A DNA stretch of 64,000 bases from Methylobacterium mesophilicum SR1.6/6 (GTDB lineage Bacteria; Pseudomonadota; Alphaproteobacteria; Rhizobiales; Beijerinckiaceae), in contig NZ_CP043538.1 in NCBI RefSeq assembly GCF_000364445.2, forward strand, positions 5,103,447-5,167,446, read 5' to 3'. The notes beneath the pieces were generated by a model. The model saw nothing but the letters and a program-made list of their open reading frames with translations, was not told the origin of the DNA and searched no databases. Below, piece after piece: positions 27,458 through 35,813 of this stretch. Each line of letters begins with the position of its first letter. Within the stretch, counting starts at the first letter, position 1. The translations under genes were made by a program, and so were the position numbers.

Positions 27458-28921
27458 TCAGCTCACCGGTCCCGGATGGGGGTGGCCCGCCGGCAGCGGC
27501 GCGTCCCGGAGCGGCGCCTCCGGAGCGCCCTCCGGCTCTCGGCCGCGCGGGCCGGAGCCTTCGAGGCGGTCGACGGTGCGGCGGGCGAGCAGGATGCCGA
27601 GCGCCCCGAAGACCAGCGAGCCGAGCCCCATCCCGGCGACCACGCCGCGGGGGCCGTAGAGCGAGGCGCCCAGCATCGCGGGCGGGATCGTGCCCAGCGT
27701 CGCCCGTCCCCAGTTCAGCAGCGTCGAGCGGAGGGGGAAGCCGAGGTTGTTGAAGGCGGCGTTGCCCAGGAACAGGAGCCCGTTGAAGAACCAGATCGCC
27801 CCGCCGACGAGGCAGAAGAAGCCGAACAAATCGGCCGCCACCCCGTGCAGGCCGAACAGGGCCGCGAGCGGCCCGCGGGCGAGGGCCAGGCCGAGCCAGA
27901 CGATCGCCACGTAGGCGAGCGTCACCCGCACCGCCTCCCGCAGGACGCCGCGCATCCGGTCGAACCGGGCCGCGCCCCAGTTCTGCGCGAGGATCGGGCC
28001 GATCGCCCCCGACAGGGCGAACAGGCCGCCGAAGGCCACGGGCGTCAGGCGGTCGATCACCGACGCGGCCGCGACCGCGTCCGCCCCGTAGCCGGCGAAC
28101 AGGCGCGCCAGGAAGGCGCTCGCCACCGAGGGCGCGAGGTTGGTGAGCACCGCCGGCCCCGCGACCGCCGACAGGGCGGCGGCGTCGGCCGGCAGGTCGG
28201 CGAGGCGCGGCCGGCCGAGGAGCCCGTGGCGGGTGACCCCGCGCAGGCCCACGACCACGAAGGTGGCGCGCGCCACGCAGACGGTGATCGCCGCGCCCTC
28301 GACGCCGAGGCCGGCCCCGAAGATCAGCAGCGGATCGAGGATGGCGGTGACCACGGCGCCGGACACGGTCACCAGCATCGCCTGCCGCGCCTCGCCGACG
28401 GCGCGGAGCAGGCCGGTGAACAACATGCCGGCGGCAAGCAGGAGGTTCGACGGCAGGGTGATGTGCAGGAACAGCTCGGCCACCCGCAGCGCCTCGCCGC
28501 GGGCGCCGATCAGGCTCAGGAGCGGGTCGGCGAGGACGGCGATCAGCACCGCGATGAGAGCGGCCACGAGGCTGCCCAGCGTCAGCGCGGAACTCGCGAG
28601 GCGGCGCGCCGCCGCCCGGTCGCGGGCCCCCACGGCCTTCCCGACGAGCGCCCCGGCGGCGATCATCAGGCCGATATTCACCGCGGTGGCGAAGAACTGC
28701 ACGATGCCGGCGAAGCCCACCGCCGCGGTCAGGTTCGGGTCGCCGAGCTTCGAGACGTAGAGCAGCGACAGGAGGTCGACGACGAAGATCGCCATCAGCC
28801 CCACCGAACCGGTGGCGGCCATCACCAGGACGTGCCGGAGGATGGAGCCGGTGACGAAGCGGCCGGTCTCCGCCTGGAGCGGGCCGGCCGAAGGCGGACC
28901 GTCAGACATCCGGAGCGTCAC
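27458..28921 (-). CDS. MATE family efflux transporter
   Basis: A 487-residue inner-membrane protein with about 12 hydrophobic helices and two MATE halves. Family features are GLMAIFVVDLLSLLYVSKLG, GALVGKAVGARD at the first cytoplasmic loop and QNWGAARFDRM in the second half, where such loops carry basic and small residues. It likely exports cationic compounds using a Na+ or H+ gradient. GTG at 28921 overlaps the antiporter stop (GTGA); an ATG at 28909 is an alternative. The coupling suggests shared expression with the antiporter. Confidence 0.88.
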   Translation of the reverse strand: MTLRMSDGPPSAGPLQAETGRFVTGSILRHVLVMAATGSVGLMAIFVVDLLSLLYVSKLGDPNLTAAVGFAGIVQFFATAVNIGLMIAAGALVGKAVGARDRAAARRLASSALTLGSLVAALIAVLIAVLADPLLSLIGARGEALRVAELFLHITLPSNLLLAAGMLFTGLLRAVGEARQAMLVTVSGAVVTAILDPLLIFGAGLGVEGAAITVCVARATFVVVGLRGVTRHGLLGRPRLADLPADAAALSAVAGPAVLTNLAPSVASAFLARLFAGYGADAVAAASVIDRLTPVAFGGLFALSGAIGPILAQNWGAARFDRMRGVLREAVRVTLAYVAIVWLGLALARGPLAALFGLHGVAADLFGFFCLVGGAIWFFNGLLFLGNAAFNNLGFPLRSTLLNWGRATLGTIPPAMLGASLYGPRGVVAGMGLGSLVFGALGILLARRTVDRLEGSGPRGREPEGAPEAPLRDAPLPAGHPHPGPVS

Positions 28922-30891
28922 GCATTCCGGGCGCTGCCTTCCGCTTCCAGCTCCGCCTCGTCGCCCTCGGCCTCGGCGGCCTCGCCTTCCTGCGGGGCGA
29001 GGGCGGGCTTCTCGAGGAGCCGCTCGGCCGCCTCGCGCCGCTCGCCGCCCACGAGGTCGCGAGTCTCGGTGTTGAGCGCGCGGGCGGGCCGGACGGGGGC
29101 GGTCAGCGGTTCGGGCTTCAGTCCCGCGGCGGCCCCGCGCATCCAGCTGGAGCCGTCCGGCAGGGCGCCCGCCTGCTGCAGGACGAGGCGGGCGATGTCG
29201 CGCTTGCGCACATCGTCGGTCCGCGCCAGGGCGGCCTCCGGCGACAGGCCGAGTCCTTCGAGCGCCGCCCGACCGAAGGCGAGGGCCGATTCGGCAGTCT
29301 CGCGGATCTGGTAGTCCACGTCCCGGTTCATCAGCTCCACGGCGTGCAGCCGGTCGTAGGCACGCACGAAGGTACGCACGTCCGCGAACTCCTCGTGCAC
29401 GATGTCGACGATCTTGAGGGCGCCCTCCCGGTCGTCGACGCAGATGCAGACCAGTTCGACCCGGCCGATCCCGGCGGCGCGGAGCACGTCGAGCCGGGTG
29501 CCGTCGCCGTAATAGATCCGGAAGCCGAATCGCGAGGCGGCGCGCAGCTGCTCCACGTCCTTGTCGATGACGGTGGCGGTGATGCCCTCGGCGAGCAGCA
29601 CCTGCGTCAGCAACTGCCCGAAGCGGCCGAAGCCGATCACCAGAACCCGGGCCTCGCCGCTCTCGGACAGCTCGGTGGAGGGCGCCTCCAGCGCGTGCGT
29701 GGTCCGCGCGTTGCGCCGCTCGATCAGCTTGTCGAGGCCCTTGGCGGCGATCGGGCCGATCAGCATGGTCAGCGCGGCGAGCGCCACGGCGAAGCGCGTC
29801 GCCTTGGCGCCCGTGAGGCCCAGTTCCTCGGCCTGGGGCAGCAGCACGAAGGCGAATTCGCCGGCCGGCGCCAGGACGGCGGCGCCGCGCAGGGCCCCGA
29901 GGGTGTCGGAGCCGAACAGCCGGAACAGGCCGGCCACCAGGGCGACCTTGACGAGGATCGCCCCGAGCGTCGCGCCGAACAGGGCCGGCCAGACCTCGCG
30001 CACGAGGGTGCCGTCGATCGACATGCCGACGCTCATGAAGAACAGGCCGAGCAGCATGCCGCGGAACGGCTCGATATCGGCCTCGAGCTGGTGGCGGAAA
30101 TTCGATTCCGCGAGCAGGATGCCGGCGAGGAAGGCGCCCATCGCCATCGACAGGCCGACCTGCTCCATCAGCAGCGCGGTGCCGAGCACCACCAGCAGGG
30201 CCGCGGCGGTCATCACCTCGCGGGCGCCGCTCGCCGCCAGCAGCCGGAAGAACGGGTTCAGGCCATAGCGGCCGACCACCACCACGGTGAGGATCGCCGC
30301 CAGCGCCTTGCCGGTGGAGACAGCGGCCTCCCCGAGCCAGGAGGCATCGGTCGCGCCGCCCGCCGAGGCGAGCAGCGGCATCAGCGCCAGGATGCCCACC
30401 ACCGAGAGGTCCTGGAACAGCAGCACCGCGAAGGCGCGGCCCCCGTAGGCGCTGCCGAGGTCGCCCCGCTCCTCCAGAAGCTGGAGCGCCACCGCGGTGG
30501 CCGAGAGGGCCAGCGCGAGGCCGATCACCGCGGCCGCGCCGAAGCTCAGGCCCGCCAGCACGCCGGCGCCGCCGAGCACGAGGGCGCAGGCGACGAGCTG
30601 CGCGGTGCCGAGGCCGAAGATGTCGCGGCGCATCGAGACAAGCTGCGACAGGTGCAATTCCAGCCCGACGATGAACAGCAGCAGCACCACGCCGATCTCG
30701 GCGACGCTGGCCGCCGTGTCGGGCTCGGCGATCAGCGACAGGCCGGAGGGGCCGATCAGCACGCCGGCCACGAGGTAGCCGAGCACGGCGCTCTGGCCGA
30801 TCAGCCGGAACACCGGGACGCCGATCACCGCCGCCGTCAGGAAGGTCAGGACCGGCGGCAGGAAGCTCGCATGTTCGACGGGGCTCGCCAT
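28918..30891 (-). CDS. CPA2-type cation:proton antiporter with RCK domain (KefB-like)
   Basis: A 657-residue membrane transporter. About 12-13 helices occupy the first 400 residues, with LVAGVLIGPSGLSLI and LLLFIVGLELHLSQLV characteristic of the CPA2/KefB family. A TrkA-N (RCK) domain follows, with the Rossmann motif VLVIGFGRFGQLL and VELVCICVDDREGAL. It probably moves K+ or Na+ against protons. The ATG at 30891 is chosen because upstream reading crosses a family B repeat. The C-terminal tail is Glu/Ala-rich. The next gene (MATE) overlaps its stop. Confidence 0.9.
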   Translation of the reverse strand: MASPVEHASFLPPVLTFLTAAVIGVPVFRLIGQSAVLGYLVAGVLIGPSGLSLIAEPDTAASVAEIGVVLLLFIVGLELHLSQLVSMRRDIFGLGTAQLVACALVLGGAGVLAGLSFGAAAVIGLALALSATAVALQLLEERGDLGSAYGGRAFAVLLFQDLSVVGILALMPLLASAGGATDASWLGEAAVSTGKALAAILTVVVVGRYGLNPFFRLLAASGAREVMTAAALLVVLGTALLMEQVGLSMAMGAFLAGILLAESNFRHQLEADIEPFRGMLLGLFFMSVGMSIDGTLVREVWPALFGATLGAILVKVALVAGLFRLFGSDTLGALRGAAVLAPAGEFAFVLLPQAEELGLTGAKATRFAVALAALTMLIGPIAAKGLDKLIERRNARTTHALEAPSTELSESGEARVLVIGFGRFGQLLTQVLLAEGITATVIDKDVEQLRAASRFGFRIYYGDGTRLDVLRAAGIGRVELVCICVDDREGALKIVDIVHEEFADVRTFVRAYDRLHAVELMNRDVDYQIRETAESALAFGRAALEGLGLSPEAALARTDDVRKRDIARLVLQQAGALPDGSSWMRGAAAGLKPEPLTAPVRPARALNTETRDLVGGERREAAERLLEKPALAPQEGEAAEAEGDEAELEAEGSARNA

Positions 30892-31037
30892 GAAGATCGT
30901 CCCGGCGGTTCTTCTGGGGTGCGTGCGAAGCACCCGCTTAGCGCGGGCGGCGCCGGGATGCGAGCCGGAAGGACGTGCCGTTCGGCACAAGGGGGGGCAC
31001 TGCCGTGTCCGCCGAGCGCGGTCGAACCTATCGCCTC

Positions 31038-31128
31038 CGTCTTTGCGAGCGCAGCGAAGCAATCCCGAGCGCCACGTTTCCGAACGTCGCGCATCCCTGG
31101 GTCGCTTCGCTGCGCTCGCGATGACGGG
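31038..31128. repeat. Family B palindromic repeat, copy 1
   Basis: About 90 bp with arms CTTTGCGAGCGCAGCGAAGC and GCTTCGCTGCGCTCGC, an imperfect inverted repeat. It lies in the space between the antiporter and the GINT1-like gene. Other copies are at about 34.7, 45.7, 49.9 and 56.0 kb, with a fragment near 22.0 kb. Confidence 0.85.
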
Positions 31129-31139
31129 AGGGGGCAGAT

Positions 31140-32741
31140 TCACGCCAGTCCCCGCATCCGCGCCCGGCGCGACCCGTCGATGAACTCAAATCCGCCGGCC
31201 GCGCTCAGCATGTGCAGGCGCGAGCCGGGCCAGGCCGCCCCGGGCCCGAGGCGCGTCTCGACCCGCTGGGCGTAGCCGCCCTCGTCGAGCCGCAGGATCC
31301 GGGCGAGGCCGAGCGCCGCGCCGTAGCCCTGGCGGCAATCCTGGACCGGGCGGATCAGGGCGCCGTCCCGCGCGACGATCGGTCCTGCGGCCCGGGCCGA
31401 GCCGACGTCGATCAGCACCGGGTTCAGCCGGTGCGGCGTCCAGGGGCCGCGGAAATGCGGCGCGTGCCAGAGGTGCAGGGTGTCGGAGTAGCTGCCCCCA
31501 CCCGCGCGGACCGTGGCGAACAGCCACCAGCGGCCGTCATGGTGCAGCAGCGTCGCGTCGCCCGCCACGACCCCGTCCACCAGCACCGCCTCGTGGACCC
31601 AGCCCCGCGGGAAGGCGGTGGCCCGGTAGAGGTCGATCGTCCCGGAGGCGTGGGATTCCGGGATCATCCAGACCTCCCCGTCCGCCTCGAACACGAACGG
31701 GTAGGAGAGGTGGGTCTCCAGTTCCAGGACCGGCTCCGGCCGGCCGCGGGGCCCGGCGGCGTCGAAGCCCACCGCCGAGATCACGCCCTTGCCGCGCCGG
31801 TAGTCGAATTCCTCCACGAACAGGGTCACCGCGCCGCCCCGCGCGATGGCGAAGGGGTCGGCGTAGAAGCGGCGCCCGTCGTCGGGCAGGTCGATCCAGC
31901 CGCCCTCCGGGTGGCGGCGCAGGTCGATCAGGTCGGGACCCTCGATCCGCCGCCAGCCGACCCGCCATTCGGGCCTGTGGAAGCAGAGGGCGTAGAGCCG
32001 GCGGGCGATCAGCCGGGCCAGCCCCCCGGCGGCGCGCCGCCCGGCGCCGAGGCCGCCGAGATCGAAGGGGGCGCCCGGCTGCAGGGGCGCCTCGGTCCCG
32101 TCCGGCAGCACCGGCGAGGCGGCGCCGTCGAGGGCGGCGGCGATCAGCGTGATCGTCCGCGCGAGGTAATCCTCGAAGGCGGCGAGCATCACCGTGTGCG
32201 ACTCGGCGCCGAGGCGTCCCACGGCGATCGGGAGGCCGTCGGCGCCGCGCAGGGCCGCCACCGGCGCCCGCCGGGCGAACAGGGCGGTGAGGAGGCCGGC
32301 CTCGCCGGGCAGCCCGTCGAAATCCAGCCGCCACGTCGGTGCGGATGCCGCCTCGGCGGGCGCCCCCGAGAGATCGAGGATGATGTCGGCCGGATCGGCG
32401 GAGTCGGTCCGGCCCGCCACGTAGGGCGCGAGGGCGACCGGCTCGGCCGCGGTGGCGAGGCCCGGCCGGGGTAATCCGTGGATCGCGGCTTCGAGCCGGA
32501 ACAGCAGCTCCGCATTCGGCGGCAGGCCGCCCGCCTCCTCCGCCCAGGCGATCTGGACCCGGCGGTCGGGTCGCTGCCCGAGCTGGTCGAGGAGGCGGAT
32601 GTGCCAGCCGCGCAGGGTCCGGCGGCCGAGGCGCACCGTCACGGTGCGCGCCACCGGTCCGGCGGCCCGCGTCTCCGACCAAGCCGGGGCCCGGCCGCCG
32701 CCGGCCGGAGGCCGGTCCATGCCGCCGATCGTCCGCTCCAT
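31140..32741 (-). CDS. Protein with a GINT1-N-like domain, possible glycosyltransferase
   Basis: About 533 residues. The C-terminal half resembles the N-terminal domain of glucosamine inositolphosphorylceramide transferase 1 (GINT1-N), a beta-propeller-like fold, with WIDLPDDGRRFYADPFAIA, ISAVGFDAAGPRGRPEPVLE, LSYPFVFEADGEVWMIPES and WWLFATVRAGG. The N-terminal half is Arg/Gly-rich and may be an adaptor with a formyltransferase-like fold. It may build a surface glycan. The start is uncertain: ATG at 32741 has GGGAGG upstream; GTG at 32789 is an alternative. Confidence 0.6.
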   Translation of the reverse strand: MERTIGGMDRPPAGGGRAPAWSETRAAGPVARTVTVRLGRRTLRGWHIRLLDQLGQRPDRRVQIAWAEEAGGLPPNAELLFRLEAAIHGLPRPGLATAAEPVALAPYVAGRTDSADPADIILDLSGAPAEAASAPTWRLDFDGLPGEAGLLTALFARRAPVAALRGADGLPIAVGRLGAESHTVMLAAFEDYLARTITLIAAALDGAASPVLPDGTEAPLQPGAPFDLGGLGAGRRAAGGLARLIARRLYALCFHRPEWRVGWRRIEGPDLIDLRRHPEGGWIDLPDDGRRFYADPFAIARGGAVTLFVEEFDYRRGKGVISAVGFDAAGPRGRPEPVLELETHLSYPFVFEADGEVWMIPESHASGTIDLYRATAFPRGWVHEAVLVDGVVAGDATLLHHDGRWWLFATVRAGGGSYSDTLHLWHAPHFRGPWTPHRLNPVLIDVGSARAAGPIVARDGALIRPVQDCRQGYGAALGLARILRLDEGGYAQRVETRLGPGAAWPGSRLHMLSAAGGFEFIDGSRRARMRGLA

Positions 32742-33023
32742 CCGCCGAAGAGCCTCCCACCGCGTGTCGATCGTCGGAGCGGCGCCCACGGCGGCCAGGA
32801 TCCCTCATGGGCCGGACGATGGCCGAAGATGCTGGCCGCCGCGGGCTGAAAGCTGTTGCTCGACGAGACGATCAAGCAAGACCAGGCCGCTGTCCACCTG
32901 GATACACCCAGGATGCAGGATGATTTCTGGCAAACTGATTAAGACGCAGGGTTTCACCCGGTCCTGTAAGCCCCTGTAAGCGGCCCGTGTTACGGTGTCG
33001 CGCGAGTCTGGACGAGTCCGGCC

Positions 33024-33049
33024 GGAACCCGCACTTCAGCTCGGCCGTT
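33024..33049 (+). promoter_or_regulatory. Candidate EcfG (general stress) promoter
   Basis: GGAAC at 33024-33028 and CGTT at 33046-33049 are 17 bases apart, matching the EcfG/PhyR-regulated consensus of alphaproteobacteria. The -10 box ends 31 bases before the ATG of the next small secreted protein gene. Just upstream is the direct repeat CTGTAAGCCCCTGTAAGC near 32968. The rest of the 340-bp gap holds no gene that I can support. Confidence 0.55.
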
Positions 33050-33080
33050 CGCTCACGATAACGTGGTGTGGAGACACGAT

Positions 33081-33374
33081 ATGACGCGCAAGACGCTGAC
33101 GCTCGCGGCGATGCTCCTCGCCGCCCTGCCCGGGACAGCCTTCGCCTGGGGTGGCGGCGGCGGTGGCGGCGGCGATAGCGGGAGCGGCCTCTCGCCCTAC
33201 GCCGCCCTCAACGGCAATGACCGGTCGGCCGGGGTCAACAACGGGAATTACCGCGACCCCGCCCTCGACCCCTATATCCGGACCTACGATCCGGAGGCCG
33301 CGGCCCGCTACGTCGCCCCGCCGGCGGCTCAGCCGCGCCTGCGCGTGCGGCCCTATTACGGCCATCCCTACTGA
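33081..33374 (+). CDS. Small secreted Gly-rich protein (97 aa)
   Basis: A 97-residue exported protein. The signal peptide TRKTLTLAAMLLAALPGTA with FAWGG is clear, and the mature part starts with a run of eight glycines (WGGGGGGGGDSGSG). The rest is Pro/Tyr/Arg-rich (RPYYGHPY ends it), probably disordered. GTGTGGAGAC precedes the ATG. An EcfG-type promoter candidate lies just upstream, so it may be induced in the general stress response. No family recognised. Confidence 0.65.
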   Translation: MTRKTLTLAAMLLAALPGTAFAWGGGGGGGGDSGSGLSPYAALNGNDRSAGVNNGNYRDPALDPYIRTYDPEAAARYVAPPAAQPRLRVRPYYGHPY

Positions 33375-33466
33375 CGGCGCCCCCCTCCCGCTGCGCCACG
33401 GCGGCGGCGGGGGGGATGGGGGCAGAACGTCGCCGTGCGGGAGGCGCCTGATCGTCGCGGCGGCGA

Positions 33467-33958
33467 TCAGGAGCGCTCGGTCCCCTTCGCGGTGCGCACG
33501 CGCCTGAGGGTCCATTGGCCGCCCGAGGGCTTGCAGCCGGTGCCGCGGACGAAGCGGCTGTTGTCCGGCCCGATCACCGAGGCCAGGAAGTTCCGGCAGA
33601 TCAGATCCTCGGCGACGTAGGGCAGGCCGGTCGGGTTGACGCTGCCGTGCAATCCCGTCTCGGGGTTGTCCCATTTCACCGGTCGGCCGTTGCCCTGCGG
33701 ATCGAGCGCGACCGACAGGGCGGCGCGCGCCCGCCGCCAATCCTCCTCGGCGAGGTCATCCCCGAAGCTCGCCGGCCGTTTCTCGATGCTGCCGGTCACG
33801 ACCGGCTCCTCGGCCACGCGCGGCGGCGCCTCGGCCTCGCCCCGAAACACGAGGAGAGGCTGGCTGCAGCCGCACAGGGCCAGGGTCACCGACAGGGCCG
33901 AGACGGACGCGAGGATGCGCGACCGCCGGCTTGGCTCTTTACACACGCATCGCCGCAT
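33467..33958 (-). CDS. RT0821/Lpp0805-like lipoprotein
   Basis: A 163-residue predicted lipoprotein. The signal peptide ends in a lipobox, LALCGCSQP, with Cys at about residue 31. The mature part contains VVTGSIEKRPASFGDDLAEE and a C-terminal domain with PVKWDNPETGLHGSVNPTG, DLICRNFLAS and GTGCKPSGGQWTLRRV, which matches the RT0821/Lpp0805 surface-protein family. It may be anchored to the outer membrane. It is divergent from pdxH; the two starts are only about 40 bp apart, so regulatory signals overlap. Confidence 0.75.
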   Translation of the reverse strand: MRRCVCKEPSRRSRILASVSALSVTLALCGCSQPLLVFRGEAEAPPRVAEEPVVTGSIEKRPASFGDDLAEEDWRRARAALSVALDPQGNGRPVKWDNPETGLHGSVNPTGLPYVAEDLICRNFLASVIGPDNSRFVRGTGCKPSGGQWTLRRVRTAKGTERS

Positions 33959-33996
33959 TACACCTGACTCACGACGGGCTTTCCGCTCGACCGAAC

Positions 33997-34692
33997 ATGC
34001 CGATGTCGGTGCCCCCTCAGGCCCTGGACGCGGCAGGCAGGAGTCTTGGCGTGGATCAGTTAAGGACCGATGACCCGCAGGTTGCGGACTCTGCGGATGC
34101 TGCGGACTTCACCCGCAGCGACGACCCCGTCGCGCTGTTCGCCGCCTGGATGAAGGAGGCGGAGGCGGCCGAGCCCGAGGATCCCAACGCGATGGCGCTG
34201 GCCACCGCCGGGGCCGACGGGCTGCCGGACGTGCGGATGGTGCTGCTGAAGGGCTTCGACGGGCGCGGCTTCGTGTTCTACACCAACACGCAGTCCACCA
34301 AGGGCGAGGAACTGGCGGAGAATCCGCAGGCCGCGCTGGTGCTGCACTGGAAGAGCCTGCGCCGGCAGGTGCGGGCCCGGGGGCCGATCACCCCGGTGAC
34401 GGCGGAGGAGGCGGACGCGTATTTCCAGAGCCGCCGCCGGGAGAGCCGGCTCGGCGCCATCGCCAGCCAGCAATCGCGCCCGCTCGCCGACCGCGCCACC
34501 CTGATGGGCGCCGTGGCCGCGCTGTCCGAGCGCTACGGGGACGGTCCGATCCCGAGGCCCGCGCACTGGACCGGCTTCCGCATCACCCCGGTGACCTTGG
34601 AATTCTGGCAGAACGGCGATTTCCGCCTGCACGACCGGGTGCGCTTCACCCGGACGGGCGAGGGCTGGAGCCGGGCGCGGCTCTATCCTTGA
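33997..34692 (+). CDS. pdxH: Pyridoxamine 5'-phosphate oxidase
   Basis: A 231-residue FMN flavoprotein that makes pyridoxal 5'-phosphate from PNP or PMP. Family markers are DVRMVLLKGFDGRGFVFYTN, STKGEELAENPQAALVLHWK and the substrate/FMN-binding C-terminus GFRITPVTLEFWQNGDFRLH with RLYP at the end. Start uncertain: ATG at 33997 is used; ATG at 34003 (MSVPPQ) is close by. It is convergent with rplY, with a family B repeat and a strong terminator hairpin between them. Confidence 0.95.
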   Translation: MPMSVPPQALDAAGRSLGVDQLRTDDPQVADSADAADFTRSDDPVALFAAWMKEAEAAEPEDPNAMALATAGADGLPDVRMVLLKGFDGRGFVFYTNTQSTKGEELAENPQAALVLHWKSLRRQVRARGPITPVTAEEADAYFQSRRRESRLGAIASQQSRPLADRATLMGAVAALSERYGDGPIPRPAHWTGFRITPVTLEFWQNGDFRLHDRVRFTRTGEGWSRARLYP

Positions 34693-34733
34693 TCGCGCTT
34701 CCGCTTGGCCGCTTCGGTCGGCGTATCTCCCAC

Positions 34734-34830
34734 CATCATCACGAGCGCAGCGAAGCGGCCCAGGGTCGCGCGACCCCGGCAGGCGTGGTGCGGCCCTGGA
34801 TTGCTTCGCTCCGCTCGCAACGACGACGGT
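34734..34830. repeat. Family B palindromic repeat, copy 2
   Basis: Arms CACGAGCGCAGCGAAGCGG and TTGCTTCGCTCCGCTCGC flank a 50-base middle that contains GGTCGCGCGACC. It lies between convergent pdxH and rplY. The arms match the other family B copies in the same order. Confidence 0.8.
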
Positions 34831-34861
34831 GCTGAGAAGCCACATCACCCCGAAACGCGAA

Positions 34862-34886
34862 AGAGCCCCGGCAGGGCCGGGGCTCT
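34862..34886 (-). terminator. Terminator hairpin after rplY
   Basis: AGAGCCCCGGC-agg-GCCGGGGCTCT is a perfect 11-bp stem with a 3-base loop, about 26 bp past the rplY stop on the minus strand. It is followed on that strand by TTTCGCG. It could also stop transcripts arriving from pdxH. Confidence 0.7.
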
Positions 34887-34912
34887 CGCGGCGGACGGCC
34901 ATGCGCGAAGGC

Positions 34913-35605
34913 TCAGGCCTCCGCGTCGTCCTTCTTCTCGTCCTCGGCGGCCTCGGCTTCGGCCTCGGCCTTCTCGTCGGCGGCCTCGGCCGACTGCGCC
35001 TCGGCGATCGCGGCCTCCTCGGCCTCCACCTCGGCGCCCAGCACGGTCGGCGGCACGATGTTGGCTACCGGGTCGGTCTGCTCGCCGGTATAGGTGCCGG
35101 CCGGGATCTTGATGTCGGAGACGTGGATGACGTCGCCGATGGCACGGCCGGTCAGGTCGACCTCGATGGCGTCCGGGATCTGGTCCGGGGCGACCTCGAG
35201 GGCCAGCGTGTGGGCCACGATGTTGAGGGTGCCGCCGAGCTTCTTGATGCCGGGGGCCGCGTCCTCGTTGACGAAGTGCACCGGCACCTCGACCGTGACG
35301 GTCTGGCCCGAGACGACGCGCAGGAAGTCGACGTGCAGCGGCACGCCGGTCACCGGGTCGAGCTGGAAGTCGCGCGGGATCGCGCGGACCTTCTTGCCGC
35401 CGGCGTTGATCTCGAACAGCGTGGTCTTGAAGCCGCCGGCATAGATCAGCGTGCGGGTGCGGATGAGGTCGACCGCGATGGATTGCGGCGGCTGGCCGCC
35501 CCCGTAGATGACGGCGGGAATCTGGCCCTGGCGACGAACGGCCCGGGCGGCCCCCTTGCCGACCCGGTCGCGTGCCACGGCCTCAAGCGTCTTCACAGCG
35601 CTCAT
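34913..35605 (-). CDS. rplY: 50S ribosomal protein L25 (Ctc form)
   Basis: A 230-residue L25/TL5/Ctc protein that binds 5S rRNA. The N-terminal L25 domain has TLEAVARDRVGKGAARAVRR and IPAVIYGGG; the longer C-terminal Ctc domain follows, with VPVHFVNEDAAPGIKKLGG. The tail beyond residue 190 is a strongly acidic Glu/Ala/Asp run. The ATG at 35605 gives the normal start. A hairpin-prone GGCCG...CGGCC sequence lies in the leader near 35645-35665. Confidence 0.95.
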   Translation of the reverse strand: MSAVKTLEAVARDRVGKGAARAVRRQGQIPAVIYGGGQPPQSIAVDLIRTRTLIYAGGFKTTLFEINAGGKKVRAIPRDFQLDPVTGVPLHVDFLRVVSGQTVTVEVPVHFVNEDAAPGIKKLGGTLNIVAHTLALEVAPDQIPDAIEVDLTGRAIGDVIHVSDIKIPAGTYTGEQTDPVANIVPPTVLGAEVEAEEAAIAEAQSAEAADEKAEAEAEAAEDEKKDDAEA

Positions 35606-35813
35606 GGCGTGATCCTTAAGATTGCTGGAGCCGGAAAACGAAAAGGCCGCCCCTGGCGGACGGCCACATCCTTCCCGGCGCGCCCCTGCCTCCAAGGGTG
35701 TCTCGGGGGCGCGCCGTGCGCATACACGGGCGGGGGCGGGTTGGCAATGCGGCGTCACCCGGGAGCCTCGCTGCGGGTTCACTCCGCGTCCGGCCCGTCG
35801 ACGCGTGGGCGTG

